A stretch of DNA of 64,000 nucleotides. It comes from Gimesia aquarii (GTDB lineage: Bacteria; Planctomycetota; Planctomycetia; Planctomycetales; Planctomycetaceae). Location: assembly GCF_007748175.1 (NCBI RefSeq), contig NZ_CP037422.1:6965952-7029951 (forward strand), given 5' to 3'. Of this stretch, positions 9,592 through 19,430 are shown in pieces. The notes beneath the pieces were generated by a model. It worked only from the letters and a program-made list of their open reading frames with translations, was not told where the DNA came from and searched no databases. The translations under genes were made by a program, and so were the position numbers. Position 1 is the first letter of the stretch, and every line of letters begins with the position of its first letter.

Positions 9592-9620
9592 ATATCGTTC
9601 GGCTTATATAAAGGCTGATT

Positions 9621-9679
9621 GCCTTCCCTCTGAAACGCAAGCTTGTTAAAGTGCAAGCAGTTGGGAAGGCTTATTTTTT
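9621..9679 (+). terminator. Rho-independent terminator after the SPOR-like gene
   Basis: GCCTTCCC (9621-9628) pairs perfectly with GGGAAGGC (9663-9670). The intervening DNA holds an inner GCTTG/CAAGC pair (9641-9645 with 9654-9658). TTATTTTTT follows. It separates the SPOR-like gene from rdgB. Confidence 0.75.
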
Positions 9680-9760
9680 GCACGGTGAGCTTGGAAAACC
9701 GTCGTTTGTCCGACCCAAAGTAATGATTTCTGAATAGTTACTTTGAAAATCAACCGACTA

Positions 9761-10387
9761 ATGTCTCATTTTCCCTCCATCATTTTAGCCAGTCGTAACC
9801 AAAAAAAAGTTGATGAAATTTCAGATCTATTAAAACCACACAGTATCCAGATGCAATGTGTAACCGATTTCCCTGATGTACCCGAAGTTGTGGAAGACGG
9901 CAACACGTTTAGAGAAAATGCAGCTAAAAAAGCATCGGAAGTCGCGCTCAACACATCCCAGTGGACGATTGGTGAAGACAGTGGATTAATGATTGATGCA
10001 CTGAATGGTGCACCAGGGATATTTTCGGCACGATTCAGTGGCGAAGATGCAACTGATGAGCAGAACAATGCCAAAATGATTCAGGAATTGCAGGACGTCT
10101 CCGAAGAAAAACGTACCGCCGCGTATATCTGTAATGTCGCGTTATCTAATCCGCAAGGAGAAATTTGCTTACAGACACAGGCCAGTTGCCATGGACGAAT
10201 CACTGAGGCTCCACGAGGGCAAAACGGATTCGGCTACGATCCTTATTTTGAAATCATTGAATTGCATAAAACCTTCGGAGAGTTAGCACCAATTGTTAAA
10301 CAGCATCTGAGTCATCGAGCGCGGGCTTTTGAAAAATTCATTCCACAGGTAGTGGATTTATTCCGCCACCAGTTCAGCCAAGACTGA
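9761..10387 (+). CDS. rdgB: RdgB/HAM1 XTP/dITP pyrophosphatase
   Basis: House-cleaning nucleotide pyrophosphatase that hydrolyses non-canonical XTP, dITP and ITP to the monophosphate. Motifs are visible in the expected order: IILASRNQKKVDEI at the N-terminus (substrate phosphate binding), EDSGLMIDALNGAPGIFSARF in the middle (general-base region) and GQNGFGYDPYF toward the end, then SHRARAF. From the ATG at 9761 it is 208 aa, close to the family's 195-205. An upstream TTG at 9743 would add six residues without family support. It converges with the CvpA-like gene, leaving 18 bp between stops and no recognisable hairpin. Confidence 0.93.
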   Translation: MSHFPSIILASRNQKKVDEISDLLKPHSIQMQCVTDFPDVPEVVEDGNTFRENAAKKASEVALNTSQWTIGEDSGLMIDALNGAPGIFSARFSGEDATDEQNNAKMIQELQDVSEEKRTAAYICNVALSNPQGEICLQTQASCHGRITEAPRGQNGFGYDPYFEIIELHKTFGELAPIVKQHLSHRARAFEKFIPQVVDLFRHQFSQD

Positions 10388-10405
10388 GACACACCAACGT
10401 ACGTT

Positions 10406-11071
10406 CTAAAAAGCACGACTGGCTTTCTCTTCTGTTAACGGTTTCGCAGCCTGCCCACCACTGGCTGCCCCTTGGCCTCTTCGCGTTGCATAACGAATGG
10501 GAAAAGATGGCCAGATACTATTCTGATGCTGTGGAAATGTGTATTCAGGTCCATCAAATATATGGCCCATAGAACCGTTACGCATAGACTTTTCAGAAAC
10601 GTATTGCGAGAAACCCAACCATTGACGATCTGGGGCGACAGCTCCAAAAAAATTGGCTCTCTCTGGAGTAAAACCACCAAACTCACGCGGCAAAGGCGTT
10701 GTGTGCAAAGCCGTCAGTAAGAATGCCATGGCAATATATCCAGTCATGAATGCAAAACTCCATCTTGCAACTTCATGAACCAGAGGATGGACCTGCATAT
10801 AAGTTGGAGCAATACGCACGGTAACTTCGCGAAAGAGAAAAATAAAAGCAACAAATAACCCAACCAGGGCAATACTATCCCAGCGCTGCCGCCAAGCCCC
10901 GGAACTAGCAATATTATTCGTCAAGAAAGTTGCCAAAGGCTCGAAATAGTTCATCGCTAAAAGACCAGCCAACAGAACAGAGACAAAGATAAACCCCGCC
11001 CCCCAGGCACCTTCACTGGCAACACACCAAGTCACAATTCCCAAAATTGCCAAAAGTAAAATGTCGATCAT
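10406..11071 (-). CDS. CvpA-like membrane protein
   Basis: Inner-membrane protein resembling the CvpA family. From the ATG at 11071 (MIDILLLAILG) it is about 221 aa with four hydrophobic segments: near residues 2-35 (two short helices), about 65-85 (SIALVGLFVAFIFLF) and about 105-130 (SFAFMTGYIAMAFLLTAL). A hydrophilic, probably cytoplasmic tail follows. CvpA proteins are linked to colicin V export, purine-biosynthesis effects and envelope stress, but their biochemistry is unclear. It lies 97 bp downstream of the membrane-anchored GspE-like gene on the same strand and is likely co-transcribed. An upstream in-frame start (11104) adds a polar leader that I consider less likely. Confidence 0.6.
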   Translation of the reverse strand: MIDILLLAILGIVTWCVASEGAWGAGFIFVSVLLAGLLAMNYFEPLATFLTNNIASSGAWRQRWDSIALVGLFVAFIFLFREVTVRIAPTYMQVHPLVHEVARWSFAFMTGYIAMAFLLTALHTTPLPREFGGFTPERANFFGAVAPDRQWLGFSQYVSEKSMRNGSMGHIFDGPEYTFPQHQNSIWPSFPIRYATRRGQGAASGGQAAKPLTEEKASRAF

Positions 11072-11168
11072 GCTCGATTTCCGGAATGATTTGTCAATAA
11101 ACAATATAATAAAAAAACTCGTAGAATCAGAAGCAGTGTTCTAGATCTAGTAATTCACGATTCGTGAA

Positions 11169-12986
11169 TTACTTCACAACTCTCAATAATTCATCAATAG
11201 AAGTGATTCCTTTCACAACCAATCTTAAGCCTTCCTCTTTCATGTAAAGCATACCATTTTTTCGTGCCTGCGCTTTCAACTGAGACATATTAGAGGCATC
11301 GCGTACCATGTCTCGCATCCGCTCATTAAACTCGAGTAATTCAACAACACTGATACGTCCCATATATCCCAGTCCACTACAAGTAGGGCAAACAAATTCC
11401 CTGTTTTTAGGCAACCTATAAAAACATTTCACTTTTTCTGGAGGTAAATTTGCTTTCTTCAAAAACTCAGGATTGGGCTGGTATGCTTCTTTACAGTCAG
11501 GACATAACCTTCTAGCAAGCCGCTGAGCCAGCAAGGCAGACAGGGAGCTTGCGAGCATGAACGGTTCCACTTCCAGATCAATCAGACGATACAACGCTGT
11601 AAACGTATCGTTGGCATGCACCGTCGAAAAGACCATGTGCCCGGTATTCGCTGCCTGGCAAGCAATGCGCGCGGTTTCGGCATCACGAATTTCTCCGATC
11701 ATAACCACATCTGGATCCTGACGAAGAATACTCCGCAATGACTCTGCAAATGTCTGACCGGCTTTTTGGTTAATCTCGATCTGTGTCACGTTCTCAATTC
11801 GATATTCCACCGGATCTTCAACTGTGATGATATTTCGCTGATACGCATCGATTTCGTGCAAAGCGGCAAATAGAGTCGTTGATTTACCTGCACCCGTGGG
11901 ACCACAACACAAAAATAAACCATGTGGCTGCTTGACAATTGCTCCTAACTTATCCACAAGCTGCTTGCGTAATCCGAGCTCTGGCAATGAAGCGATCGAG
12001 TTTGTCTGATCGAGAATTCTTAAACTCATTTTTTCGCCATGCCGTGTTCCCTGACTGGCTAAACGAAAATCAATTTCACGATCTGGCATAATCGCGCGGA
12101 AACTACCATCTTGTGGACGACGTCTCTCAGTAATATCCATCGCACCTAAAACTTTAAAGATATTCAGAACGGCCTCGCCGATAGAACGGTCAAAGCCTTC
12201 TGTGGGATACATAACTCCGTCAATACGTAAACGCACTCCCACTTCATCTTCTTTGGGTTCAAGATGCACATCAGTGGCACGGCGCATAATGGCATCATAA
12301 ACCAATTCTTTAGCTGCAAGAAAACCGCGTGAATTTTCAACACGTCGTGAACTTGTTGGATCATCGCCCCGACCGGTCGATGACTTTCCGATGAAACGGA
12401 TATCAGGCCCCACAGCCGCTTGTTGAGTTTTTGTACCACCAATACGAATTCCCATACGTGCCAGATATCGGATGGTTAAATTGCGAATGTGATCGGGAGT
12501 CATCACTCTGCTGGAAGGGGGAACTTTGGCATTTCGCTCATGAATATAAAATCCTAAAGGCGTTCCGTAAGCCAGCAATAGCACAAAAAATCCAACGATG
12601 AAGCTAGGCATACAAAATACAAGGAGAAAACCAAGTCCCCCAGCAACTAAGATAGCAGAGCTCCAAAACTCGGTATTACTCTTCAAACCACGGCTGTCTT
12701 CATCGACCCAAGAAGATGTTTTTGCCCAAAGCAAAAACAACAACACGACCAGGAGAAACTTCCAAAAATGGAAATAAAACCCTTGTGAGTTTGTGAATCG
12801 TGGATCATTACCTCGAAAAAAGGGAACCGGAAGCGGCGGATATTGTCCAATAGCAGATACATTCGCTATCGTTCGCCGATTTTCTTCTGTTTCACCATCA
12901 TCATTCGGACGGGGCTGCGCATGGATTTCTGTTAAATGCGTCGTAAAGCATAGAATTGCAATAAGACACGCCCAGGTAGATTTCAC
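11169..12986 (-). CDS. GspE/PilB-family ATPase with N-terminal membrane domain
   Basis: Assembly ATPase for type II secretion or type IV pili. The catalytic part is complete: Walker A GPTGAGKSTT (K368 from the chosen start), TVEDPVEY Asp box, Walker B DPDVVMIGEIRD, His box GHMVFSTVHAND, and a zinc-binding tetracysteine (C495/C498, C533/C536). Unusually, the roughly 150 residues ahead of the first cytoplasmic domain carry a signal-peptide-like start (LIAILCFTTHL), a short extracytoplasmic stretch and about three transmembrane segments (WKFLLVVLLFLLWA; SAILVAGGLGFLLVF; FIVGFFVLLLAYG). This places the ATPase in the cytoplasm if the N-terminus is outside. I chose GTG at 12986, preceded by GAGGAA at 8 nt, over the TTG at 13001. 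The CvpA-like gene follows. No other pilus or secretin gene is near. Confidence 0.88.
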   Translation of the reverse strand: MKSTWACLIAILCFTTHLTEIHAQPRPNDDGETEENRRTIANVSAIGQYPPLPVPFFRGNDPRFTNSQGFYFHFWKFLLVVLLFLLWAKTSSWVDEDSRGLKSNTEFWSSAILVAGGLGFLLVFCMPSFIVGFFVLLLAYGTPLGFYIHERNAKVPPSSRVMTPDHIRNLTIRYLARMGIRIGGTKTQQAAVGPDIRFIGKSSTGRGDDPTSSRRVENSRGFLAAKELVYDAIMRRATDVHLEPKEDEVGVRLRIDGVMYPTEGFDRSIGEAVLNIFKVLGAMDITERRRPQDGSFRAIMPDREIDFRLASQGTRHGEKMSLRILDQTNSIASLPELGLRKQLVDKLGAIVKQPHGLFLCCGPTGAGKSTTLFAALHEIDAYQRNIITVEDPVEYRIENVTQIEINQKAGQTFAESLRSILRQDPDVVMIGEIRDAETARIACQAANTGHMVFSTVHANDTFTALYRLIDLEVEPFMLASSLSALLAQRLARRLCPDCKEAYQPNPEFLKKANLPPEKVKCFYRLPKNREFVCPTCSGLGYMGRISVVELLEFNERMRDMVRDASNMSQLKAQARKNGMLYMKEEGLRLVVKGITSIDELLRVVK

Positions 12987-13001
12987 GCTGTTGTTCCTCA
13001 A

Positions 13002-13386
13002 AATTTGGGCTGATCAAACAAATGGAGTTGACCGAGATGCCGGATGTCGGTCATTATAAAATGCTATGATACAAGGACTTGAATTTACTTTATATTCGGT
13101 GCAGAAGGAACTGCATTCTCAATTTAAATTATAGAGAACCACGTTTTCGCATATTTATACCGTTGTCGAGTCACTATTTTAGCATTTATTGATACAGGTA
13201 TATAGTAACGATAAGTCGCTAGAAAATGAAAGTCTAAAATTAAGAACCCACATCAGCAATAAATCAAGTTCGTTTCCATAAGTTAATGCTAAGCTTACTC
13301 GCTGGATTGTGAAATACAGCTGTCAATTGTTAGACTGAATTTCCAGCCTTTCGTTCCCTGATTTTCGTTATTTTTCTGAGGCTCCG
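13002..13386. promoter_or_regulatory. Divergent promoter region, GspE-like gene and sulfatase
   Basis: The 385-bp AT-rich gap has no supported gene. On the minus strand a perfect TATAAT lies at 13058-13053, about 65 bp before the GspE-like start, without a convincing -35. A GACCGA/TCGGTC inverted repeat (13030-13035 with 13047-13052) sits just downstream of it, where an operator would block transcription. The sulfatase side shows only a good ribosome site (GAGG) at about 13379. Confidence 0.35.
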
Positions 13387-14976
13387 ATGAAATTGATACC
13401 CGCTACGCTCTGCCTGTGTTTCATCATACTCTATACCATGGAGGATACTGCCCAAGCCGCTCCTCCAAATATCATATACATCCTTGCGGACGACATGGGG
13501 TATGGAGACATTCGCGCGTTGAATCCAAAATGCAAAATTGTAACTCCACATCTGGATCAGCTGGCACAAAGTGGCATGATTTTTACCGATGCTCATTCCA
13601 GCTCTTCTGTGTGTACTCCCACTCGATATGGAATTTTAACTGGTCGTTATAATTGGCGTTCCCGACTGAAAAGTGGTGTGCTCTGGGGCTTATCGCGCCG
13701 ACTGATTGAAGAAAATCGCTTGACCGTGCCAACGTTACTAAAACAACATGGTTACTTTACAGCCTGTGTCGGCAAATGGCATCTAGGTATGGACTGGACT
13801 CTGAAAGAAGGAGGCGTCGCTACTGAAAAATCATTTAACAAAAAAACCAATCTGGGCTGGGAAGTCGATTATTCCCAACCAATCCAGAATGGACCAAACA
13901 GTGTCGGGTTTGACTACTTCTTTGGGATTAGCGCCTCTTTAGATATGCCCCCATACGTCTACATCGAAAATAATCGGAGCCAGGGAATCCCAACCGTCAC
14001 CAAAGCATTCCACCGAGATGGTCCAGCACATAAGGATTTCGAAGCGATTGATGTCCTCCCACGCACCACTAAAAAAACGGTTGATATTATTAAACAAAGG
14101 GCAGCAGCTTCAAAATCGGGTACTCCCTTTTTCGTCTATTTTCCATTAAACGCCCCGCATACACCCATTCTTCCCACTCCTCAATGGCAGGGCAAAAGTG
14201 GTATCAATGCCTACTGTGATTTTGTAATGCAGGTTGATGACACAGTAGGACAAGTGATGCATGCCCTCAAAACACAAGGCATCTCCGAGAATACTTTAAT
14301 CATCTTCACTGCCGATAATGGTTGTTCACCAGCGGCTAATTTTAAAGAGATGGCTGACAAAGATCATCAACCCAGTTACCAATTCCGAGGGCACAAAGCA
14401 GATATCTATGAAGGCGGACATCGTGTCCCGTTTATTGCAAGTTGGCCCGCTCGCATTAAAGCAGGAACTCACTCTGATCAATTGACTTGTCTGACAGACC
14501 TGCTGGCAACCGTTGCTGACATTACTGAAGCTAAACTTCCGGATGAAGCAGGTGAAGATAGCGTCAGCATGCTTCCCGCGTTGGAAGGGAAAGCAACTCG
14601 CCCCCTGAGAGAGGCAGCCGTCCATCATTCGATACGTGGCGCGTTTTCGATCAGAAAAGATCAGTGGAAACTCGAACTCTGCCCTGGTTCGGGAGGCTGG
14701 AGTTCTCCAAGACCTGGTAAAGATGATCTGAGCCAGTTTGCAAGTATTCAGCTTTATAATTTAAAAAATGATTTGGGAGAGCAAAAGAACGTACAACACC
14801 TGCATCCTGAAGTCGTAAAGGAATTAACAGAATTATTGCAAAGTTATGCTGAAAGGGGTCGTTCCACTCCCGGTAAGCCACAAAAGAATAATGGTGCCGT
14901 CGACATCTTTGCTGCAGGCAAGTCTGCTCAAAAGATGAAACCACAGATTAAAAAAAAGAAGAAAATTAAATCGTAA
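13387..14976 (+). CDS. Secreted type I sulfatase (arylsulfatase A-like)
   Basis: Formylglycine-dependent sulfatase that hydrolyses sulfate esters, probably of marine polysaccharides. A signal peptide ends near residue 24 (AQAAPP). The metal-binding start IIYILADDMGYGD is at about residues 29-41. The formylglycine site is C76-T-P-T-R80, fitting CxPxR, followed by ILTGRYNWR. Later landmarks are VGKWHLG and FTADNGCSP with a downstream GHKADIYEGGHRVPF. At 529 aa it is the usual size. The C-terminus is lysine-rich (KKKKKIKS), possibly surface-interacting. A GAGG ribosome site supports the ATG. A second sulfatase follows after 53 bp in the same direction, suggesting an operon. An FGly-generating enzyme is needed but not seen in this window. 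Confidence 0.92.
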   Translation: MKLIPATLCLCFIILYTMEDTAQAAPPNIIYILADDMGYGDIRALNPKCKIVTPHLDQLAQSGMIFTDAHSSSSVCTPTRYGILTGRYNWRSRLKSGVLWGLSRRLIEENRLTVPTLLKQHGYFTACVGKWHLGMDWTLKEGGVATEKSFNKKTNLGWEVDYSQPIQNGPNSVGFDYFFGISASLDMPPYVYIENNRSQGIPTVTKAFHRDGPAHKDFEAIDVLPRTTKKTVDIIKQRAAASKSGTPFFVYFPLNAPHTPILPTPQWQGKSGINAYCDFVMQVDDTVGQVMHALKTQGISENTLIIFTADNGCSPAANFKEMADKDHQPSYQFRGHKADIYEGGHRVPFIASWPARIKAGTHSDQLTCLTDLLATVADITEAKLPDEAGEDSVSMLPALEGKATRPLREAAVHHSIRGAFSIRKDQWKLELCPGSGGWSSPRPGKDDLSQFASIQLYNLKNDLGEQKNVQHLHPEVVKELTELLQSYAERGRSTPGKPQKNNGAVDIFAAGKSAQKMKPQIKKKKKIKS

Positions 14977-15029
14977 TTACTCACACTTCGAAACATAATT
15001 ATCCCCATATTTCGGTCATGGAGTTTTGA

Positions 15030-16523
15030 ATGCCCTCTTCAGTTATTAGTTTGACCATTCTATCATTGTTAGCCTTTGGCGTAATGAACCCATCGGCAAA
15101 TGCGGCAGAGAGAACAGCCCGCCCCAACATTGTTTTCTTTCTAGTTGACGATCAGCGAGATGATACACTCGGTTGTGCAGGACACCCAATTATAAAAACC
15201 CCGAATGTAGACGCATTAGCGGCTGCAGGTATCAGATTTGAAAATGCGTTCGTAACAACATCAATTTGTGCTGCCAGTCGGGCATCGATTCTGACGGGAC
15301 TCGTGGAACGTACCCATCGTTACACCTTCGGCACGCCTCCCATTGCCTCAAAGTTCGGAGAGGAAAGCTACCCGGCAGTTTTAAAGCGAAATGGTTACCA
15401 GACCGGCTTCATTGGTAAATTTGGCGTTAGTCTCTCCCGAGACGTGATCGCCAAAATGTTCGATTCGTTCCAACCACACAATCGTAATCCTTATCACAAA
15501 AAAATGCCTGATGGAAGCACACGACATGAAACACAAATTGCAGGCGACAATGCAATCCAATTTATCAAATCACAAACCAAACAAAAACCTTTCTGTCTTT
15601 CGATCAGTTTTAACGCTGTTCACGCAGAAGATGGAGACAAGCGCCCCGGTATAGGACATTACCCCTGGCCTAAAGTTGTGGACGGCATGTATGAAGACTT
15701 AACGCTACCCGAACCTCGACTTTCTAATCCTAAAGTCTTTGAAAGCCAGCCGCCATTTCTCAAAAAATCGTTTAACCGTGTACGTTATTTCTGGCGCTGG
15801 GATACTCCCGATAAATTTCAAACCAATATGAAAGCTTACTACCGCATGATCAGTGGCGTCGACCATGTTGTCGGACGTGTGCAGAAAGCACTGAAGCAGC
15901 AGGGGCTCGATCAAAACACCGTCATCATCTATACCGGCGACAATGGATATTACATGGGTCAGCGAGGCTTTGCCGGTAAATGGTCGCATTACGAAGAATC
16001 ACTACGTGTGCCTCTTATCATCGATGACCCACGCGAGCCAAAGTCTCTGTCTGGTCGCGTTCTTAAACCGATGGTATTAAACATCGATATTCCACCGACG
16101 ATATTAAATTTAGCTGACGTCAAAATCCCTGCCCAATACCAGGGGCGCTCGCTCTTGCCTTTCATTAAAGGAGAAACGCCTGTGAATTGGAGGCAAGATT
16201 TTTTCTGCGAACATTTGATGGATAATGCAGGCATACCAAAGTGGGAAGGTGTGCGCGGCAAGCGCTATGTCTATGCCCGTTATTTTGAAAACGACTTCGA
16301 ATTTTTACACGACCTTGAGGCCGATCCTGATCAATTAATCAATTTTGCATATGATCCCAATTATGCAAAGGTGCTCAAAGAGATGCGTAAGCGTTGCGAT
16401 GAGTTACGCGACGGATATGGTGGTCCTTTCAAGGCCTGGCCCAAACCCAAAAAACGAAAGAAACCACCACGTAAGAACTTACAGACCAGACTAATACTAA
16501 ACCACCAAAGGCATTCCCTTTGA
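15030..16523 (+). CDS. Secreted type I sulfatase with CxAxR active site
   Basis: Second sulfatase of the tandem pair, 497 aa. A signal peptide precedes residue 26 (SANAAERTA). IVFFLVDDQRDD (about 34-45) supplies the metal aspartates. The formylglycine site is C80-A-A-S-R84 followed by ASILTGL, so alanine replaces the usual proline; CxAxR variants are known among sulfatases. YTGDNGYYMGQRGFAGKW is the C-terminal metal and substrate region. The closest class looks like iduronate-2-sulfatase or heparan/mucin-type enzymes, but the substrate cannot be read from sequence. A GGAG ribosome site precedes the ATG. The tail is basic (KPKKRKKPPRK). It is likely co-transcribed with the preceding sulfatase, and about 285 bp separate it from the DUF1553 gene. 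Confidence 0.9.
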   Translation: MPSSVISLTILSLLAFGVMNPSANAAERTARPNIVFFLVDDQRDDTLGCAGHPIIKTPNVDALAAAGIRFENAFVTTSICAASRASILTGLVERTHRYTFGTPPIASKFGEESYPAVLKRNGYQTGFIGKFGVSLSRDVIAKMFDSFQPHNRNPYHKKMPDGSTRHETQIAGDNAIQFIKSQTKQKPFCLSISFNAVHAEDGDKRPGIGHYPWPKVVDGMYEDLTLPEPRLSNPKVFESQPPFLKKSFNRVRYFWRWDTPDKFQTNMKAYYRMISGVDHVVGRVQKALKQQGLDQNTVIIYTGDNGYYMGQRGFAGKWSHYEESLRVPLIIDDPREPKSLSGRVLKPMVLNIDIPPTILNLADVKIPAQYQGRSLLPFIKGETPVNWRQDFFCEHLMDNAGIPKWEGVRGKRYVYARYFENDFEFLHDLEADPDQLINFAYDPNYAKVLKEMRKRCDELRDGYGGPFKAWPKPKKRKKPPRKNLQTRLILNHQRHSL

Positions 16524-16809
16524 TAATCGGTAAACTACATTGACTTCATAAGGTTCAACCTTGAATGTCTACTGATAAAAAACTTGAAATTTCCAGTAAT
16601 TGAAGATATCCTGATATATTGATTCTCCCCTTGTGAAGAATCAATCATCACAACCCACCAGACTATAGAATCAGCCCGTCAGGCAATGGTGCTTGGCTAC
16701 CGTCTCCCGAATTAGACCGTTCTGACGGACCGGCAAGACCTACAATTATTTTACCAGGACATGCTGCAGGTAATTGCAGTTCTACTGGAGTTTAACTGTC
16801 AGGGATTGA

Positions 16810-19428
16810 ATGCGTATGTATGCTTTTCAATGTATGCGATCTGTCATTTGTTGCCCCCCAATAATGTTGGCCACCATTCTCTGCACTTCGTCTGTATGCT
16901 GGTCCGATTCTATATCAGCAACAAAACCAATCGTTAAGCAGCAAATCGATTTTGAAAAAACCGTACGTCCTATCTTTGTTAAACATTGTCTGGACTGTCA
17001 TGGTCCAGATGACCGCGAAGGGGGCTTACGACTCACAAGCCGCAAAAACATCCTGCTCCGAAATGATTCTGGTGAACCAGCAATTGTTGTTGGCAAAAGT
17101 GATCAAAGCATACTTTACCATCGTATCTCAACGCAGAATGAAAAAGAACAGATGCCACCCTCTGATGCAGGCGAGCGTCTTTCCAGTCAGGAAATCCTAA
17201 CTCTGAAACAATGGATTGATCAGGGTGCACACTGGCCAACAGAGTCAGAAGAGCCTAAGCACTGGGCTTATGTGCCACCTGTCAAAAACATGCCACCTGT
17301 TCTCAAAGGTGAAGTTCGTATCAACAATCCTATTGATTCTTTTATTGTCGAAAAACTACGAAGTCAGGAGACACCGCTTTCGCAAGCAGAACCAGCCAGT
17401 CCAGCACGTTTACTGCGGCGCGTCTCTCTTGATCTGATCGGGTTACCTCCGACACTTGAGGATGTAATTGCTTTCGAAAAAAATCCTTCGCCAAAAGCTT
17501 ATGAGAAGTATGTTGACTCTCTGTTACAATCTCCGCGCTATGGAGAAAAGTGGGCACGGCAATGGCTCGATCTGGCACGCTATGCCGATTCGAACGGCTT
17601 TCAGGCAGATCAATTACGCGAGATGTGGCTATATCGCGATTGGGTTATCAAGTCTCTCAATCAGGATCTCCCCTTCGACCAGTTCACGATTCAGCAATTA
17701 GCGGGTGACCTCCTGCCACAAGCGACCATCGACCAAAAAATTGCCACCGGATTTCACCGCTGCACCACCTGTAATGTTGAAGCAGGAGTTGACCCGGAAG
17801 AAAATCGTGTCAATCAGATTTTTGACCGCGTGAACGCTACCGGACTGGTTTGGCTGGGAACCACGTTCGAATGTGCTCAATGCCACAACCATAAATATGA
17901 TCCTTTCTCACAGCAGGACTACTATCAAATTTTTGCGTTCTTTAACAACACTCCTTTGGAAGTAAAACAGGTTGGCAAAAGTGTGACATTTGAAGTTACC
18001 GGCCCCAAGCTGGCCTTACCTCTGGATAAGAAGGCAGAACAAACAAAGGACGAACTGACCAAACAACGATTAGCTGTTCAGACTCAATTAAACGCCCGGC
18101 AAAAAGCGCTGGTTGAATCGCTACCAAAGTGGGAAGAAACTATGCTCGCACTTTTGGAAAACAGTGAAGAAAGCACAAAAGTTCCTGTAACAGTTCAAAA
18201 AATTCTCCGTACCAATTCTGAAAAACGTACAAGCAAACAAAAAAAAGAGTTAAAAAGTTTTCAACAAAAACAAGACAAAGCTTACTCTACTTTAGAAAAA
18301 GATCTCAATCGTATTCGAAACGCATTAAAAGCATTTGAACCTGACACAACATTAGTGATGGTTGAAATGTCAGAACCGAGGATGAATCACATTTTCAAAC
18401 GAGGTGACTTTCTTAATAAAGGAGCCGCAGTCACACCACAAACTCCAGATGCCCTGCATCCTCTAAAAACGAACAGGAAACCAGATCGTCTCGCTTTCGC
18501 GAAATGGTTGGTCGCCAGAGAGAATCCACTGGTTGCCCGTGTAACAGTGAATCGCTGGTGGTCTCAATTTTTTGGGCATGGAATCGTAGCAACTCAAGAA
18601 GATTTTGGCAGCCAGGGCGATGCTCCCACTCATCCTGAATTACTTGATTGGCTAGCAGTTGAATTTATGGAGCACAACTGGTCAATGAAACATATCCACA
18701 AACTGATTGTGATGTCGGCTACCTATCAACAATCTTCAAAAGTGACTCCGGCTCTATTGGAAGTAGACCCTTATAATCAGTTATATACGCGCGGTCCACG
18801 ATTACGACTTGCGGCAGAAAGTATTCGAGACAATGCACTGGCCATTAGTGGTTTACTTTCAACTAAAATGGGAGGGCCTCCCGTTTATCCGCCACAACCA
18901 AAGGGACTCTGGAGACATGTCGGCCGTAATGCTCCCAAGTATCTCACTTCTACAACAGAAGACCGCTACCGCAGAGGTGTGTATGTGATCTGGCGTCGAA
19001 GTGCCCCTTATCCCAGTTTTACGAATTTTGATGCACCTGATCGAGGTTCATGCGTGATCAATCGTTCGCGAACCAATACTCCTCTGCAGGCACTCACATT
19101 ATTAAATGATCCCGCTTATATTGAAATTGCCGTTGGTCTGGCAAAACGACTGGCAACAAAAGACATCGCTTCCAATCTAAGTGATCGCGAAAGGGTTACC
19201 TATGCATTCCGACTCTGTGTAGCCCGTAAACCAAAGACGGAAGAAGTGGACCTTCTGACGAAAGTGTTTCAGCAAGAATTAAAATACTTTCAGGAACATC
19301 CCCAAGCAGCCCAAAAACTAATCTCGGCAGAGAATCGTCCTGAGGGAGTGGGCGCCACACGCATGGCAGCATGGCTTTATATCGCCAACATTCTGTTGAA
19401 TCTCGATGAAACAATTACAAAGGGATAA
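16810..19428 (+). CDS. PSCyt1-DUF1549-DUF1553 secreted cytochrome-like protein
   Basis: Characteristic planctomycete surface/periplasmic protein. A signal segment (about residues 12-32) precedes the PSCyt1 planctomycete cytochrome domain with haem motif CLDCH (C60/C63/H64) and [11 protein letters not shown]. The DUF1549 domain covers roughly 160-370 and includes a second CxxCH, CAQCH at C355/C358/H359, followed by [14 protein letters not shown] lysine/glutamine-rich linker, probably coiled coil (about 410-500), leads to DUF1553 (about 560-840) with [13 protein letters not shown] and [18 protein letters not shown]. The length of 872 aa is typical. The biochemical role is unproven; the pair with DUF1501 recurs widely in planctomycetes. 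The DUF1501 gene starts 2 bp after its stop, so the two form an operon. Confidence 0.9.
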   Translation: MRMYAFQCMRSVICCPPIMLATILCTSSVCWSDSISATKPIVKQQIDFEKTVRPIFVKHCLDCHGPDDREGGLRLTSRKNILLRNDSGEPAIVVGKSDQSILYHRISTQNEKEQMPPSDAGERLSSQEILTLKQWIDQGAHWPTESEEPKHWAYVPPVKNMPPVLKGEVRINNPIDSFIVEKLRSQETPLSQAEPASPARLLRRVSLDLIGLPPTLEDVIAFEKNPSPKAYEKYVDSLLQSPRYGEKWARQWLDLARYADSNGFQADQLREMWLYRDWVIKSLNQDLPFDQFTIQQLAGDLLPQATIDQKIATGFHRCTTCNVEAGVDPEENRVNQIFDRVNATGLVWLGTTFECAQCHNHKYDPFSQQDYYQIFAFFNNTPLEVKQVGKSVTFEVTGPKLALPLDKKAEQTKDELTKQRLAVQTQLNARQKALVESLPKWEETMLALLENSEESTKVPVTVQKILRTNSEKRTSKQKKELKSFQQKQDKAYSTLEKDLNRIRNALKAFEPDTTLVMVEMSEPRMNHIFKRGDFLNKGAAVTPQTPDALHPLKTNRKPDRLAFAKWLVARENPLVARVTVNRWWSQFFGHGIVATQEDFGSQGDAPTHPELLDWLAVEFMEHNWSMKHIHKLIVMSATYQQSSKVTPALLEVDPYNQLYTRGPRLRLAAESIRDNALAISGLLSTKMGGPPVYPPQPKGLWRHVGRNAPKYLTSTTEDRYRRGVYVIWRRSAPYPSFTNFDAPDRGSCVINRSRTNTPLQALTLLNDPAYIEIAVGLAKRLATKDIASNLSDRERVTYAFRLCVARKPKTEEVDLLTKVFQQELKYFQEHPQAAQKLISAENRPEGVGATRMAAWLYIANILLNLDETITKG

Positions 19429-19430
19429 TA

